This document shows positions 33,925-45,322 of a stretch of 64,000 nucleotides of DNA, piece after piece. The notes under the pieces were generated by a model, which saw only the letters and a list, made by a program, of their open reading frames with translations, was not told the origin of the DNA and made no database searches. The position numbers were made by a program, and so were the translations under genes. Within the stretch, counting starts at the first letter, position 1. Each line of letters starts with the position of its first letter. Source of the DNA: Lojkania enalia (lineage: Eukaryota > Ascomycota > Dothideomycetes > Pleosporales); NCBI GenBank assembly GCA_010094045.1, contig ML986579.1, positions 994,206-1,058,205 of the forward strand, read 5' to 3'.

Positions 33925-36217
33925 TTAGGCAAGTTCATCGCCGCTATCCTCGCCCCTCAAACTGTTCCTCCTCTTTTCTCGTACATCCCCTAAACTCCAC
34001 ATCTTTCTTAATTCTTTGGCCTGTCTCTCCATCTTCTGGATCGATGCCGGGGTATATTTTTTCTTGTTCCACGAATTCTTGATACCATTCAAGTAGCGAT
34101 TTTTAGCTCTGGGTGTCGACTTGCTGCCTATTGACTCACGTTTGGTTCGTGGAGTGACTGGTTTGGGCGTCTTGAGCGGGATCGAGAAAATCTTGGGGCT
34201 TACTTGCTCTTGTTTGATTTGGGAAGTGTCGAACGCAGTGAGCTCGTCAACACCATAAGTCGGCGAGCGGTACGCGGGTAGATGCTCTGGGTGTTTGAAG
34301 TTCTGTGAGGGAATTGAGAACACTTGATTCTTGGAGACTTGCAGTGATGGTTGCTCTGAGTCAACAAGATCGATATCGTCATCAGAATCACGGTCAACTT
34401 GGCCGGTTGGGGGTTGGTGCTGAATTTTTCTCGATTTCTCTGACACTGGACCAGATTCCGCAGTTGCGTTCGTAGGGAGAGGCGTCGTTGGTATACGAAA
34501 TTCGACATCAAGCATTGCTCTTCGCTCCTCGCCCTTCATAATATAAGTATCAGTCTCTATGGAAGGAATGATATCATCTGGCAGTACGCTGACTCCCACT
34601 GGCTCATAGTCTTGTATTGCATCGAACTCATCCGTGTCGCCTCCCTCTACAGATGATTGGGCAAGCTCACCACCTGTCTCTGGGAACGATACAGGGTCTG
34701 TCTCATGGTCATAGAATAGATCGTCTGGTGCTTCCTGTTGTTCCCTTAGGGACTCCGGCGGCGTCGGCAGCTGGCGGGATTTTATCCTTGGGCTGTACAT
34801 CTGAGCATGCGAATCGCTCACTTCCATTAAATTCTCTAAGTTGGCAGGTTCACCTGGGGTGACGGACGCTTCCGCAGAGTTTCCCGATTCAATAGACACC
34901 TTCTCTAGCCTCCAGGCGGCATCTTCAGTTTCTTGATTCTTCTTTCGTGTACTTGCATGTTTATCCTCAATACCTTTCTTAAGCCTGTTTTTGAGATGAC
35001 TTTTGTATCTATAATGTAGGGCTTGCATCGGCCAATTTTTCCAAGCTGGCCTGCCGGCCTTGATAGCTTTCCACGACAACTTCCTGACTCCTCTTTGCAT
35101 GATAATATATTCGTCATCTTCGGGGCTGAAATGGTATTTTCGAGTACCCCGGCTTCGCGAAGTCTCGTCGCGGCCGATCGCACTGGGAATATGATGCTCT
35201 ACAGTCATATCCCTCCCTTCTTGAGATGGCACTTCTTCCGTTGTCACCTCAGTAGAATTCCTGGCGGGAGATGCTATGATTTGCTTATTGAGCAATAGCC
35301 GCTTAACCGGGCGATCGCAAGTAGGCTTTGAGAAAGACTTCCTCTTGCGCCCAGACATAGACGCGACTTTGGGATTTAGCTTAAAATATGAAGGTCGAGC
35401 CCCATCTGGCAATTCTGGGAAATACCAATTTGGGTTCGTTCCAGGCGTCAAGGTAGATTCAGGAGCCAGAGCCGTCGCAGCGGCGGGCGTCGCAGGGGTC
35501 AATCCAGTGGATATCTCGAAAGGTGGATTATTCGGGGCGATCCCGAGTGCACTCAAAACGGCAGAGGAAGCTTGGAGAGCTTGACTCACGCCCAAGGCGA
35601 TAGCATTCTGTATGATGTTCTGCAGATCCGGGTTCAAGGACACCTGCGGTGATTGCGACAGCTGCATTGCGAAGGGTGAAGCCGCGGTCGGGACACCGGC
35701 TAGTGTAAGTGATGAAGGGGTCTGCGGCGGTGCTATCGTGGGCTCGTTCGCCACAGGAGCAACTGGCTGTTCGTCCACCTAGGACGGGAATGAGCGAGGG
35801 TTCCCGTCTTGCAGGGGATCATAGACAAACCTGTACACGTACCTCTCCCCTGTAATCCTGTTTGCGATCCTTCCTTCTAGACGGTGGCTCCGGAGACGCC
35901 AATTCATCGATGTCATCCTCGCTGTCTCCACAAGCTGCCAGGGCATTCTCATCATGGTCGAAAAAGGTGTCGAGCAGCTGCCCTGGCCCTTTGGGTTCCT
36001 TCATTTCTCTTAAGTGTCCTCGATCGAGAGCGATTGTCCCGGCCACGCCCTTAGAGAAATCAATCTCGTCGCTTTCCTCCTCGCGCATGTTCCCGTACTT
36101 GGCGAATATGGCCTCAAACGAATTGGCCAAGATCCGGCGGCCCTCTGCTCTGCGGATGTATTCGGGGTCGTTCTCGTCGACTGGGGCGGAATGGAGGGTG
36201 GGCGTTGGCGGTCCCAT
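33925..36217 (-). CDS. scm3: Scm3-family centromere histone (CENP-A/Cse4) chaperone with Myb-like domain
   Basis: Two exons, 35843-36217 and 33925-35778, give 742 residues. Scm3/HJURP deposits the centromeric histone H3 variant. The Scm3 core lies at residues 17-75: DPEYIRRAEGRRILANSF, EAIFAKYGN, SDEIDFSKG, DRGHLREM. Downstream, residues 339-391 form a Myb/SANT-like domain (FSPEDDEYIIMQRGVRKLSWKAI ... ALHYRYKSHLKNRL) with spaced tryptophans, and the rest is acidic and Ser/Pro-rich with basic stretches (KRKS, RTKRES). Fusion of Scm3 cores to DNA-binding modules, including Myb, is known in filamentous fungi. The 64-nt intron joins in phase 0. The start at 36217 (MGPPTPTLHS) is preferred because the core begins soon after; an in-frame ATG at 36265 would add 16 residues. 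Divergent from ATG6. Confidence 0.85.
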
Positions 36218-36770
36218 GGCGGGCGGGCGCGAAGAAAGCAAGCGGTGCGTCGTGTGCGAAATCATGGATGGTGGTGGTGGTGAGACAGTGCCTTGGTCGC
36301 CGCAATGACAGCCGGTGGAGGGGAGCAGCGGCGCTCTTGCTTCCCGGACAGACGACGCGAAAAGATGGCTGGGACGCGCTTTCCCCGCTAGCAACCCCGG
36401 CCACCCTGGTCAGTCGCGAACCGGGGGCTCGTGCCCGCATCCATGACACCTGCCAACCTGCCTGCTTGCCTGGGTACATAATCGCAGCATCGCGGCTTCA
36501 CTGTTTCCGTCACCATCCTCCCTTTGGCCCGCCACTCTCAGAATAAATTCAGAAGAGGACTTGAGGCTCTTCCGCTGCCAAGCGCAACGGCCAACTACCT
36601 GCTCCAGATCCCGCACTACAGCCGGTGGCCCGCATGTGAGGTGGCACGAATAAAGAACCGCTTGCCATCACCCACCAAAGCTGGATACCGGCCTTGAGAG
36701 TATAATAGATATATTCTATATGTGCGCACGGTAGCACGGTAGCACGGTAGCACGGTGGCACAGTGGCAGC
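36218..36770. promoter_or_regulatory. Divergent promoter region of Scm3 and ATG6
   Basis: 553 bp between the two start codons. The ATG6-proximal end carries a CACGGTAG tandem repeat that reaches almost to the ATG. No other element recognised. Confidence 0.55.
36727..36758 (+). repeat. CACGGTAG x 4 tandem repeat before ATG6
   Basis: Three exact CACGGTAG units plus one CACGGTGG, then a weaker CACAGTGG, ending a few bases before the ATG6 start codon; it lies in the proximal promoter or 5' leader. Confidence 0.85.
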
Positions 36771-38402
36771 ATGGCCTCCGACAGGAAATCCTCCGGTCTC
36801 TACTGCCAGAAGTGCCGGACACCTATAGAGATAGATGCCTCTATCGACCAGCTCAACCCTGCTGCCTTCAGGCTCCTCACAGGTACCAAAACTACATCCT
36901 CTCCCCGCTTGTGGGTCCAGCTCACACATCCCGCAGACTCGACGGTCCCCGGCCAGCAGCAAGTGTCCAAAACGACCGCCCTCCGACAGTCCCGCCCAAC
37001 CTACCCCTCTGCCCGTCACCAAACCTACGATTCCGCCCTCCAATCTGCAAGAAACCCCACGTTCAAGCGCAGTGTAGCGCCTTCCCTCTACAGCCAGCAT
37101 GGCGCGCAGAATCCCGCTATGTCCTTCGTGGATATTCACATGTCGGAGTCGATGCTAGACCCTTCGCAAGCTTCTCCTCGGGTAGTGGACCGACAACAAG
37201 GCCGCGAGGAACCAGATGTCAACAGGACTGAACTAACACGACGTGCAAGCGTGACGGGCGCGTCAGGGGCGGTAGGCGGAGCGCGGATGGCAGACGGCAT
37301 GGAGACGACGAACCGGATGTTCGAGATCTTGTCGGCGCGGTCTGACATTGATCACCCTATTTGCGTCGAGTGCACCGAACTGCTCGTGGACGGCCTACAG
37401 AAACGGCTAGGGGTTGCGACCAGGGAGCGAGATGCCTACGTAGACTACCTACGCCGCGCCAACACCGACGTCCCTAGCCAGGAGGAGATCAAGCAGGCAG
37501 AAGCAGACCTCAAAGCTGCAAAGAAAGCGGAAGCTGGCGCTCTAGCGACACTCGAAAAGCTTGAGGCCGAGAAAGCAGAACTAGATGCCCAAGTCGCTGC
37601 CCTCGACGCTGAAGCTCGGCGACTCAATCAGACTGAAACAGACTTCTGGCGCGATAGGAATGCGTTCTCGATAAAGCTATCTGCATTTCAGAACGAGCGA
37701 GATGCGCTCACTACAAAGCACGCACATGATACGCAAATACTGACTCAACTCCAACGTAGGAGTGTGTACAATGATACTTTTAATATCACCCACGACAACC
37801 ATTTCGCAACCATCAATGGTCTACGACTAGGTCGCCTACCCTCGCCTTACGTAGATTGGCCTGAAATTAATGCAGCATGGGGTCAAACCTGCCTCCTACT
37901 AGCTACTCTTGCTGAGCGTCTGGGCTATAAATTCCAAGGCTATGAGCTTTGTCCCATGGGCTCTAATAGCACAATCGTCAAACTCGAAGTGAAGAGTGGT
38001 TCAAATACCGACCGTAGCACAACATCCGCGTCCGCACCCCAAGTCCAACGACAACGCCTCGAGCTCTTCTCCTCCGGCGACTTTCCACTAAATTTCGGTT
38101 TTCTACATCGCAAATTCGACACTGCTATGGTGGCTTTCTTAGAATGCTTGCGTCAGCTTGGAGAATTCGTGGAGAACTCACCGGCGGCAGGGACAAGCGG
38201 CGGACCTGGTAGTTCTGGGATGGGCGCTGTCAAGATGCCGTATGAGATTCGGAAGGATAAGATTCATGATCAGAGTATCAAGCTGGCACTCAATAAAGAG
38301 GAGCTGTGGACCAAAGCGTGTAAGTATACGCTTACGTGCTGCAAGTATCTCCTTGCGCACGCGAATAATCTAGAGAGCCAGGGATATAGGAGACCCAGGT
38401 AG
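36771..38402 (+). CDS. atg6: Autophagy protein Atg6/Vps30 (Beclin 1 family)
   Basis: Single exon of 543 residues. Atg6 is a regulatory subunit of class III phosphatidylinositol 3-kinase complexes in autophagy and vacuolar sorting. The N-terminus has the family motif YCQKCRTPIEIDASIDQLNPAAF with a CxxC pair, and PAMSFVDI further on; a second cysteine pair CVEC follows at about residue 200. A long coiled coil rich in Ala, Glu and Lys covers about 215-330 (EIKQAEADLKAAKKAEAGALATLEKLEAEKAELDAQVAAL). The C-terminal BARA/ECD domain starts near YNDTFNITHDNHFATINGLRLGRLP and contains VDWPEINAAWGQTCLLLATLA, GNF-like FPLNFGFLHRKFDTAM and the closing helix WTKACKYTLTCCKYLLAHA. The reading frame is uninterrupted and no intron is needed. 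Divergent from Scm3. Confidence 0.94.
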   Translation: MASDRKSSGLYCQKCRTPIEIDASIDQLNPAAFRLLTGTKTTSSPRLWVQLTHPADSTVPGQQQVSKTTALRQSRPTYPSARHQTYDSALQSARNPTFKRSVAPSLYSQHGAQNPAMSFVDIHMSESMLDPSQASPRVVDRQQGREEPDVNRTELTRRASVTGASGAVGGARMADGMETTNRMFEILSARSDIDHPICVECTELLVDGLQKRLGVATRERDAYVDYLRRANTDVPSQEEIKQAEADLKAAKKAEAGALATLEKLEAEKAELDAQVAALDAEARRLNQTETDFWRDRNAFSIKLSAFQNERDALTTKHAHDTQILTQLQRRSVYNDTFNITHDNHFATINGLRLGRLPSPYVDWPEINAAWGQTCLLLATLAERLGYKFQGYELCPMGSNSTIVKLEVKSGSNTDRSTTSASAPQVQRQRLELFSSGDFPLNFGFLHRKFDTAMVAFLECLRQLGEFVENSPAAGTSGGPGSSGMGAVKMPYEIRKDKIHDQSIKLALNKEELWTKACKYTLTCCKYLLAHANNLESQGYRRPR

Positions 38403-41400
38403 TGGGTTTTGGTAGAGCTGTTATGGCGGGAATGGAAATGTTTGAGCGATATGGATGGAAATGATTGATGCAAATTTATATATGAGATACCCACTTATGA
38501 TATGATACGGTACTTGTCGAGCACAATGCTCCTGCTATTCAACCCTGAGGTGTTTTCGAAATGAGTTGCTGCTAGCCTGGCTTTTGTTTATCACACTCCT
38601 CCCAGTGTTTTCACGTTTCCTAAAGAATATATAGTAGGGCAAGCTTATTTTTTTTTTTTTAAAAAAAAAAAAATAGGGGGGGGGGGGGACTGCCGTATCC
38701 CCAACGCTCTATTCATCGGCTCGCCATTCATAATACATTCATCTAAGATAGTCGACTAACCACTGGAACATCACAAAGCTGAACATACAATATAACCCAT
38801 GTACGCTATAGGTCTCCGCCGTATCACTAGTGTCGCCAACAAGCCTAAATCCATCTTCTCCGTACTCCGCGGATTCTTTAGGCGCAGAAGAGCATGGAGA
38901 TATAGTGACCCTGTTGTATTTACGAATCAAAGGGGCGATGATTGTATATGAAGCTAGATTGTTTGAGAGTTTGCTGTTTTATAATCTATAGTTGCGATCA
39001 TCGCAGAACAAGATGAGCGGCCTTAGAGATGGATGTCGTCTACGTGTGAAATCAAAGTTTGTTTGTCAATTAGACCCGATAGCGACAACTGTCCATGTTC
39101 ATTTCGGCTGCACGAGTAGTAGCTCGGAAAATAAACGGGCGGCAAGAGTGTATTACTGGAGCCGGGTGTATCCTGCAGCTTCTCCAGCGACTCCGGATCC
39201 AGGCCTAAGATAGTGGAAGATAATTATCAGCGGCGATAATTGCTTATAGTAGGGCTCAATGAAGCTAGTCATCCACAAAAACGTCATCCAAATATCTGAT
39301 GAGTGCATGAACGCCATAAAGGTTGGAAAACAGGCGAGATTAAAGGAGAATGACGCCTAGGGTAAGATAATACTCTTGACAATAGCGTGCGGAACTAAAC
39401 AACCCTATATTTTGTGATACCCTGGCCGATAACACCCATCGCACTGTAATGGTGTGCTTCAGGACACAAGCAACACAGACCAACCTAAATATGACTTCAC
39501 TGCACCCGATTGTACCTCTATCCGATAGGCCTCAACAGCATCATTGGTATTTGCCGGAGAATATCAAAGCAGTATCTCGGAAATTTTCGAACTGCGGGTG
39601 CCACAGGAGGAATGGAATTACAATGGGCGAGCGAAGTATAACGCTTGTCGTCCAGAAGGAGCAAGGATATCAGACCATCTCTGAAATTGGCATGCTATCG
39701 AACTGAATGATGCTCTAGGGCCCATCGAATGCTGGGATGGGGAGGCGAAGAAAAAGAGCATCGAGAGTCCGGTGCCACATGTGGCGGAGCTGTGGTGCGT
39801 TTGAAGTCGCGTCATGTTGTTCTCTCACTGAGCCGACTCGCTAGGTAGGAGGATGAGGCTGAAATCGAATTGCGGGAAGCAGAGCATAAATGGAGTGCAC
39901 TGACTAGGCGTGGGCATTTTCCGAAGGAGTCTAAAGCTACATATCTATGCGCATTTTTCTCCCTTCTAGTTTCACAACAACCCGTTTCCGATATCGTAGG
40001 AGCGGGGAGGAACTACTGGACAACGAAAGACTCCGCGTGTAACCCCCAGGGCCATAGACGCACCGAGGCGACCATCATGTCATAGTGGAGCAATTGAGAG
40101 TCGAAGCTGAAGAAACAAGTTGCAATGGTTTTTGGTGATAGAGTGGGCGCCGAGTCTGTGATTTGGCACGAAGGAAACGTTTCCTCTACGGCTATGCGAA
40201 GCCCCTTGATTCCAGTCACCAGGCCCTTACCAGGTGTTTCAATAGCCGTTGAGGCGTCTCCATAACGCGCCATCTGTGCTAGTGGCCGACAAGCTTGACG
40301 TGGTTCCTGTAATAGACTGACCGTTAACTGTTGCGCTTGCCAATTGAAGCAGCTACCAACCATATATCTTGCGAAATAGCGCTGAGCATTTTGGATCAAC
40401 CTTGGAACAATACCTAGATAGTCAGACCGAAGCCCTGTAGCCTTGGTCCGTGATCTATTCTGCGGGGTAGCGCAATTTCTTATGTTATGGAAATCCGGAG
40501 AAGGCTATTTCGAGATTTTCGCTTTACGTCTTCAATCATTCCAAGTAGGGGACACAAAAAGTTCGTTTGACATGGATTGACAGTGCATTCTCCCGCGATC
40601 TCAAGTGGCTCTTGTAGCGACAACTCCGATCAATTTCTGCTCGACTCGCAAAAGCTCTTGATATTCGATAGGAATTGGTATCACTGTATACGTTTATATG
40701 TAAGGAACCGGCTCACGCCATTTGGGCCCACTGGATCAGGATGCTCTGCAAGGTGAAGCCGTGCGGCAGCCTCGGTTGCTCCCAAAACTAAAGTAGTTCC
40801 CGCGGTGCATAGCGCATTGGAGACGATGTCGGAATGCATGGCAGGAAAAAGGGATTCAAAACGTAAGAGATTACCCAATGTCTTGTTTGACGAAGGACAC
40901 GAGCGGGGAAATGCCATCTTGTATGGACAAGGGAAATTAAGTCTCACTGGGTAAAAGTAGTGAACTCGAGCGTTGGTTTTGATTTGGTCAGTCTTGATAT
41001 CCTTTCGAAGAGTGACGGCTTTCAGGGATAGTTGTACGCTTCGGTATAGTAGCCATAGTGCTCTGAGATATGCGCCAGCGCAGTAGTCCGTGAATCACGC
41101 GTGCTTCACTTGTGCTCTCTAGGGAAACGGACGGACGGCCCTGCAAGATACGAGTGTTCCAGCACCTGTCGAACGAGGTCGTCTATAGAGGGACAGGCAC
41201 AAGGAATGGCAATATGACAGCATATCACCGAATAATGCCGGAGTTGAGTCAATTTGGGAAGGCGTAAGAGTCCAAGTCGATGGTGCGATAGAGCCCCCTA
41301 CCTAGGAAGTATCCAAACACCCAAGGCAGGCCAGAGGGTAGGAACGTAAGAAAATCACAATGCATGTAAGCCAACGCGGTAGGGGCGATGCAGCACTGTG

Positions 41401-42481
41401 CCGAGAGTCGATGCAGGGAGGTTTGGAAAATTCTGAAAGCTCGGTGCTTGGAGCTCGGTCGCGCAAGCCCCCTCCGCATCCGCATAGGCTGTTCCGCTGG
41501 ATGAAGTTGTTGGTGAAGCTTAGAGACAGCGGCACGCATCGGTGGTCGATCTTGATGACACGGCGGACGCTGCTATTGCGTGCTTCTAGCGTCCGGACCG
41601 GGAAGCTAGACGTCAATTGTGGCTCTCGGTGTCCCAGCGCAGCCAGTATACAGTAACCAGATAGCTGTGTTTGGCCGTTCGCTTCGGGGGCGATGTGGCC
41701 AGAGGCGTTGCGCGGCGCATCGTGATGCTCTCTTCAGTGTCTTCAGCAGGCGAAGTGAACAGCGCATGCGAGGCTGCTGTCAGCTTGGCCGGTGCTCCCA
41801 GGTACGTGTGGAGCCGGGAGGCGTCTTCGTTCGCAGCGTCTCGCCATGATTTCGATGTGTCAAGAGGAGCAATCTGTTACCCTCAGATTTCCTGGATCCA
41901 GGCGCCATCGCAGCGCGTGACCAGTCCATTCCGGCCGCACGTGAGCGGACCCTTTTCTTTGAGTCGCAGGGCGCTTGGCTTGTCGGCCTTGGCTCATGGA
42001 CAAATGACATAAGAGAAACCACCCATTGCACACGCCTCACCACTCCAACCACACGCTCGTGCTGCTGGCCACTTTTGCGATTAAATCGGGACTGTGTCAT
42101 TCATCCCTCCACAATGGCTGCACTTAGCGCTCCACTTGGCTCCGCTGCCGGAACCCGGGGCCGACCTGTTGGTGTTGCTGCTGTGACTGGGGAAAGACTT
42201 GACTAACACCGCGCCGCGATCCTGCTCTCTTTGTTCAATTAAAAATCTGTAAAACTCTGCTTTCCGAGGAGGACGTGCTGTCAAGGGTATAAGAAGCTGC
42301 GACCGCTCGCTGACCTCATGCCATCACCAGACATCTTGGAACGCGGCTTCACTAATCCACCCCTGCCCAAGCTTGCACATACATATCTGCCACGGAGCCC
42401 CCGGAGTAGCCACCCACCAAGCTACTTCCTCCTACTTACCTACAGACTAAGAGTCACCCTATACTTGTCGGCTCACATTCA
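38403..42481. other. 4.1-kb gene-poor region between ATG6 and the F-box-like gene
   Basis: Holds the ATG6 3' flank, the T13-A13-TA-G13 homopolymer cluster and, at its right end, the C/A-rich promoter of the F-box-like gene. Minus-strand open frames of 96-128 codons (40013-40399, 41249-41539) show no domain I recognise. No spliced gene could be assembled by eye. Confidence 0.45.
38648..38688. repeat. T13-A13-TA-G13 homopolymer cluster
   Basis: Thirteen T, thirteen A, then TA and thirteen G. T13-A13 is a perfect 26-bp palindrome followed at once by a G run; it sits about 250 bp after the ATG6 stop codon. Confidence 0.9.
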
Positions 42482-44036
42482 ATGCGACTCAACGAATTTC
42501 CGTACGAAGTCCTTTCACAGATCCTCGAAGAGGCCGCAAAGGCCAATATACATAATGGCCCTACCTATACCTTCGGCCTGTCCCAGGTCCAACTGCCCCT
42601 CCAGAAACCTACCACCCAACGCTATGTGAGGGGCTTCGTGCCCCCAGAGATGCTCAAGTGGGATGCAACTTCTGCGATCCGCCTTGTCTGCTGGAAATGG
42701 CACGAGTGGGCTTTGGAATATGCTCTCAGAGATGTCTATGTCCGGAAGTGGAAGGGTGGCGAGGTAAGGAATCCTTCTCATCATTCCTAACTAAACTCTT
42801 TTCACTAGTTTCCCTACTCTTCGTCTTTATTGCCAACGGTCTTTAGAACAAGCAAGCTGACTGTAGAAACAGAGATGGGCGGAACTCTCCACTCGCCGTG
42901 AGAACTACCAATTGTATGAGTTGATCGATAAGCCCACGGGTACCGCCGTCTACCGTGACCCTTTCGCGTCTCTCAAGGAGACAGCTTGGACCTTCAATAA
43001 GTACCCTACCGTAGCGTCCAAGATCAGGCGCATGTGGTTCCATGGTTTTTACACCGCCGAGACAGACAGGCTAGTATTTGAGTCTCTCAAGAATTGCACG
43101 AACCTTGTTTCTTTGTCCGTTCCATGGACCACGATTCGTCACATGGACGCAAGGGCATGGCGAGCTTTGCTCTTGGGTAACAACAAACCGCTCGAATCTT
43201 TGGAACTTCAGCAAGTAGATCCGACAGCCCAGCAAGCTTCCGATTCGGACAACCAGGTCGACTTGCAGCCCCTCCAGTCAGTCAACTTTGGTCAGCTCAA
43301 GCGACTAAAAATATTCGGCGATACTACGTTTATGCCTATCACGGACCGTGATCTGTACGCCATCGCTCGCACTGCTACTCAGCTCGAAGAGTTTCATTTG
43401 ACCTGTATTTCTACAATTACCATCGATGGCGTAGTCGCTATTGTTAAGGCCGCACGATCAACGCTGCGTGTGCTTGAACATAGCCCACGTTCTCAAGACG
43501 GTTTCTGGCACCCTGATCCCGGGTCGCCAAGCGACTCGGAGCATCTCTGCGAACTTCTTCGAAGCTGTCCGAAACTTGAGACTCTCTCTATCTCCTTGCC
43601 ATCTATGTGCTCCGCACTTTTCGCCAACGAGGATGTCAAATGGGCTGGCGATCTTCAAGTCCGTGCCCTTCACCTTTGCCGCCACGAGGATGGCCGATCC
43701 ACCATGGAAGCCACCGATAATCTCCAGAAATTGCTCGATCAGGCTCGACGCCTTATTCGTCGCCGTGCCGAGAGTGTTATCCCGAGAGAGCTTTATATTG
43801 AACTATTCTTTGCTGATTGCATTTTCGAACCATCATTCAAATCTGTCCATGGAGACTTTGCACTTGCGCAGGCTGTGTCCGAAGGCGCCTTATCTGAGGC
43901 GTTGAGCTCTAGCGGCAAAGGTCCGTACGGGAGTAGTGGGCTCTATGAAAAGGAAGAGGAAGGCCCCTTCCAACGCATGGACGAGAATGTTTTCTTGGCA
44001 GGCGTTCGACGAAAGATTTTGTCTATTTCAACGTGA
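42482..44036 (+). CDS. F-box-like protein with leucine-rich C-terminal region
   Basis: Two exons, 42482-42763 and 42873-44036, give 481 residues. The N-terminus (LNEFPYEVLSQILEEAAKAN ... AIRLVCWKWHEWAL) looks like an F-box with an insertion between its helices, as in many ascomycete F-box proteins that serve as SCF ubiquitin ligase adaptors. The rest has scattered leucine-rich motifs (NLVSLSVPWTTI, LESLELQQV, LKRLKIFGD, LETLSISLP) that could form an irregular repeat fold for substrate binding. The 109-nt intron has two acceptors six bases apart (ending at 42866 and 42872), both in frame, adding or omitting Lys-Gln. Substrate unknown; the F-box call is from pattern only and moderate. Confidence 0.72.
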
Positions 44037-45322
44037 TCGTAGATCGATCTCGAAAGAACTCCCAGCTCTCTTATGATACAGCCCTTTCTAGCATGGATCA
44101 TGACTTACGAATATTTGCATTAGCGACGAAGCTAGGAGTCAGGAGTATTAGGCCGAAAGAGCCACAGAAAGGTTGCACTTTTAAAATATTCTTAGGTGAA
44201 AAGGCGTTCGGCTCAAGTTTTGCATGCAAGCATCATCATGGATCGTCTCCTTCCCCACGAGATTTCATATACAACGACCTTTCCTCCCCGGTCAATGCAT
44301 AGGCTGGCTGGCTTGCCACCCAATTTCTCACTGCATCTAGCATAGGTTTAGGATAAAGAATTATATACTAATGTAAACTGCATTGCTAAATGGCATGGAC
44401 CGCCTTGACAGAGCGGAAAATTTAATTTTAAGGTCAAATATCCATCCCAGTTGGGCGTGGTCTCTCAGTAATCTTTGCCAAAACGTACAAATTCAGGATG
44501 CATTGTGACACGTTGGTGAGCGTCCTTGTTGGAGGAATTTGGAGCCTGGAATGATTTTTACTATCCTTGTCAAAGGATAAGGCATAAAACATGGTAGTAT
44601 TTACAAGAGCCGCATGGCGCTCGTGTATACTATTGATATGCAAGAAGTCCTCGTCAAGAAGATGCTGTTTCTAGTAAGCTTTTTAAGATGCTTCCAACCC
44701 CTCATCGTGCAGCCACGTTATACTGGGGCGGCTCGGGAGATAAGCGGCTGATCCCCCACACTCTATCAACGGTTGACACTAGCGCCAAAAAAGGGAAAGC
44801 TCAAGGCACACGCAAGCCGAACCTGCGATTACACAAGCGTTGGGAAGCTATAGAAGCTGTTCCCAGTCTTCTTTCCCAAAGCAGCCTCATTGTGCATTAA
44901 ATACACAAGCCGATTGATTACGAGATTTCTTTGCAATGGCTGCTAATAGCAATACTAGCTCCGCGCTGATTAAGGGAGCGCGGAACTGTGCGCTACTTGC
45001 AGTGTTTACGAGATTTCGAAGAATTATAAATCGTGAAGTAAGCGGCCAAGCCACTTGACGTCGGGTTGGTGGGGCTCCAGATGGTCTCCCTTGCTTGTGT
45101 GCCCATTTGTAGCTCGTGAATTTCTGCAGCAAGGACTGATAGCGGTAACTGGGAAATAGCGATCGGAGCTGTTCTCGGGTCATTAGGTCAGAATGTGTTT
45201 GAGTACAAAAGGCCCCTGTGCCCTGCCCTCTATTCCCCTCTTCTTCATTACAGCAGCTTCAATTGACCCCCCCCAACTGTAGTGTCTTTTATTCTTGAGC
45301 CCGAAACAACATCCACTTCACC
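44037..45322. other. Intergenic region upstream of the quinone reductase gene
   Basis: About 1.3 kb: 3' flank of the F-box-like gene and promoter of the quinone reductase, with a C9 run near 45268. No gene or ordered repeat seen. Confidence 0.55.

Noticed and set aside
36218..36394. Upstream extension of Scm3 (to 36394)
   Set aside because: The added residues are unlike the family, and the frame opens with non-ATG codons in part; the ATG at 36217 lies close to the conserved core.
36549..37139. 196-codon minus-strand frame
   Set aside because: Antisense to the ATG6 start and through the CACGGTAG repeat; a shadow frame.
40013..40399. 128-codon minus-strand frame in the gene-poor region
   Set aside because: No recognisable motif; no neighbouring exons could be joined. 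Left as a place to look rather than a gene.
41249..41539. 96-codon minus-strand frame ending with a hydrophobic stretch
   Set aside because: The C-terminal stretch looks faintly protein-like but has no family match I can name and no supporting structure.
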